A DNA stretch of 64,000 nucleotides from assembly GCF_008704855.1 (NCBI RefSeq), contig NZ_CP023691.1:3534001-3598000 (forward strand). The letters run 5' to 3'. The notes under the pieces were generated by a model. It was not told the DNA's origin. It saw only the letters and a list, made by a program, of their open reading frames with translations, and ran no database searches. The stretch is from Streptomyces platensis (GTDB taxonomy: Bacteria > Actinomycetota > Actinomycetes > Streptomycetales > Streptomycetaceae). Within the stretch, counting starts at the first letter, position 1, and the number at the start of each line of letters is the position of its first letter. Position numbers and translations under genes: made by a program. Shown here piece after piece: positions 62,627 to 64,000 of this stretch.

Positions 62627-64000
62627 ATGGCAGGTGTGGTCGAACAGCGCTCCATCGACGTCGTCCCCGACGACGAACGGCACGGCAGCGCGGTCAGCCA
62701 GTTCACCCTCTGGCTGGGCGCCAACCTCCAGATCACCGCCGTCATCACCGGCGCGCTGGCCGTCGTCTTCGGGGCGAACGCCTTCTGGTCGCTGATCGGG
62801 CTGCTGCTCGGCAACCTCCTGGGCGGGGCGGTGATGGCCCTGCACTCGGCGCAGGGGCCGCGGCTCGGACTGCCGCAGATGATCACCTCCCGGGCCCAGT
62901 TCGGGGTGCGCGGGGCGGTGGTCCCGCTGGCGCTGGTCATCGTGATGTACATCGGCTTCTTCGCCAGCGGCAGCGTCCTGGCCGGGCAGGCGGTCGGCGA
63001 GCTGACCCACCTCGGCGAGACACCGGGGATCGTGCTCTTCGCCGCGGTCACCGCCGTCGCCGCGGCCGTCGGCTACCGCCTCATCCACACCCTCGGCAAG
63101 ATCGCCGGCCTGGTCTGCGCGCTGGCCTTCGTCTACCTCGGCATCCGGCTGGTGCAGCGCGCCGACCTCGGCGCGCTGCTCGCCGACCACCGCTTCGGGC
63201 TGCCGGTCTTCCTGCTCGCCGTCTCGCTCTCGGCCTCCTGGCAGCTGGCGTTCGGCCCGTACGTCGCCGACTACTCGCGCTACCTCCCGCGGCACACCTC
63301 GGCACGCGCCACCTTCTGGTGGACGCTGTCCGGCTCGGTGCTCGGCTCGCAGTGGTCGATGACGTTCGGCGCGCTGGCGGCCGCCGCCGCGCCGGCCGCG
63401 TTCGTGGGCCACGAGGTCACCTACATCGTGGGCCTGGGCGGCGCCGGACTGATCGCCTCGTGCCTCTACTTCGTCATCGCCCTCGGCAAGCTCACCATCA
63501 ACATCCTCAACACCTACGGCGGCTTCATGTCGCTGGTCACCAGCGTCAGCGGCTTCCGCGGCCAGCGCACCCTGTCGCCCCGCGGCCGCTCCGCCTACAT
63601 CGCCGGGATCATGGTGGCCGGCACCGCCGTCGCGCTCCTGGGCAAGGACTCCTTCCTGACGTCCTTCAAGGACTTCCTGCTCTTCCTGCTGACGTTCTTC
63701 ACGCCCTGGTCGGCGATCAACCTCGTCGACTACTACCTGATCTCCAAGGAGCGTTACGACATCCCGGCGCTCAGCGACCCGGCCGGCCGCTACGGCGCCT
63801 GGAACGTCCGGGCCCTGACGGTCTATGTCCTCGGGGTGCTCGCCCAGCTCCCGTTCCTGGCCACGCACTTCTACACCGGCCCGCTGGTGGCACCGCTCGG
63901 CGGCGCCGACATCTCCTGGCTCGTCGGCCTCGCCGTACCGGCCGTCCTGTACTGGCTCGCCGCCCGCCGCGACACCGCGCGCACGATGGCACCCGGCCCG
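62627..64000 (+). CDS. NCS1 family permease (purine/cytosine/hydantoin/thiamine-type), C-terminus cut by window edge
   Basis: At least 458 codons of a membrane transporter open at the right edge. The N-terminus VVEQRSIDVVPDDERHGSAVSQFTLWLGANLQ and the pattern LGNLLGGAVMALHSAQGPRLGLPQMITSRAQFG are typical of NCS1 cytosine/allantoin permeases. About 11-12 hydrophobic segments follow, with WQLAFGPYVADYSRYLP and LTFFTPWSAINLVDYYLISK. The family uses proton or sodium gradients to import nucleobases, hydantoins, thiamine or related heterocycles. The start follows a GGAC-rich stretch with a weak Shine-Dalgarno (GAGGCGG). The shared promoter links it to the betaine importer, so an imidazole-type substrate is possible. 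Confidence 0.92.
   Translation, partial: MAGVVEQRSIDVVPDDERHGSAVSQFTLWLGANLQITAVITGALAVVFGANAFWSLIGLLLGNLLGGAVMALHSAQGPRLGLPQMITSRAQFGVRGAVVPLALVIVMYIGFFASGSVLAGQAVGELTHLGETPGIVLFAAVTAVAAAVGYRLIHTLGKIAGLVCALAFVYLGIRLVQRADLGALLADHRFGLPVFLLAVSLSASWQLAFGPYVADYSRYLPRHTSARATFWWTLSGSVLGSQWSMTFGALAAAAAPAAFVGHEVTYIVGLGGAGLIASCLYFVIALGKLTINILNTYGGFMSLVTSVSGFRGQRTLSPRGRSAYIAGIMVAGTAVALLGKDSFLTSFKDFLLFLLTFFTPWSAINLVDYYLISKERYDIPALSDPAGRYGAWNVRALTVYVLGVLAQLPFLATHFYTGPLVAPLGGADISWLVGLAVPAVLYWLAARRDTARTMAPGP

Overview
The window is typical Streptomyces chromosome: very high G+C, strongly GC-biased third codon positions, many GTG/TTG starts and ATGA/GTGA gene overlaps. It carries the sporulation regulator gene whiB, a SigB-type sigma factor with separate anti-sigma and anti-anti-sigma genes, and five LytR-CpsA-Psr (LCP) paralogues. 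From memory, the order whiB - F420 genes - manC - PGRP - LCP genes - purEK - sigma factor - hut resembles the S. coelicolor SCO3034-SCO3073 region. No tRNA, rRNA, CRISPR or transposase was seen.

Layout. 1-10 kb: a partial family 2 glycosyltransferase, whiB, a short Cys-rich leader peptide upstream of a cysteine dioxygenase, fbiA/cofD and fbiB (coenzyme F420), an AlkA-type glycosylase, manC, a secreted PGRP amidase and a TIGR03089-type protein. 10-21.5 kb: a cell-envelope block with five LCP genes, a second glycosyltransferase, a small secreted protein, a VanZ-like protein and a thioesterase. 21.5-34 kb: acyl-CoA dehydrogenase, UDP-glucose dehydrogenase, a divergent CGNR regulator/VOC pair with repeated GTTACCG sites, a 453-bp noncoding island full of inverted repeats, dipeptidase-purE-purK, a chagasin-like protein, GtrA, a two-component system and a POT peptide transporter. 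34-38.5 kb: a four-gene surface operon with two sortase-substrate proteins (LAETG and LPQTG) that share a module, and two membrane-anchored partners. 38.7-41 kb: anti-sigma, anti-anti-sigma and SigB-type sigma genes. 41-46.6 kb: a histidine-utilisation operon hutU-(M20 hydrolase)-hutF-hutI. 46.7-49.7 kb: a small membrane protein, winged-helix regulator and ABC exporter operon. 49.9-59 kb: a fold-III PLP enzyme, an RpiR regulator, an aromatic amino acid lyase homologue divergent from a four-gene betaine-type ABC importer, and an ECF sigma factor. 59-64 kb: two very small genes, a LacI repressor divergent from an amidohydrolase-cupin operon, and a partial NCS1 permease.

The most interesting region is 46.6-64 kb. 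The lyase homologue has Gly-Thr-Gly where histidine ammonia-lyases have the Ala-Ser-Gly that forms the MIO cofactor, and it lies divergent to an OpuC-like importer. The importer operon and the distant NCS1 permease gene have almost superimposable promoter/leader elements with an inverted repeat, and parts of the element recur upstream of the lyase and hutU. This suggests one regulon for taking up and degrading a quaternary-ammonium or imidazole-type compound that feeds the hut pathway. The substrate is an inference, not something the sequence shows.

Other leads are the cysteine-codon leader ahead of cysteine dioxygenase, the sortase-substrate operon, and several clear inverted-repeat operators (CGNR/VOC, ABC exporter, LacI/amidohydrolase).
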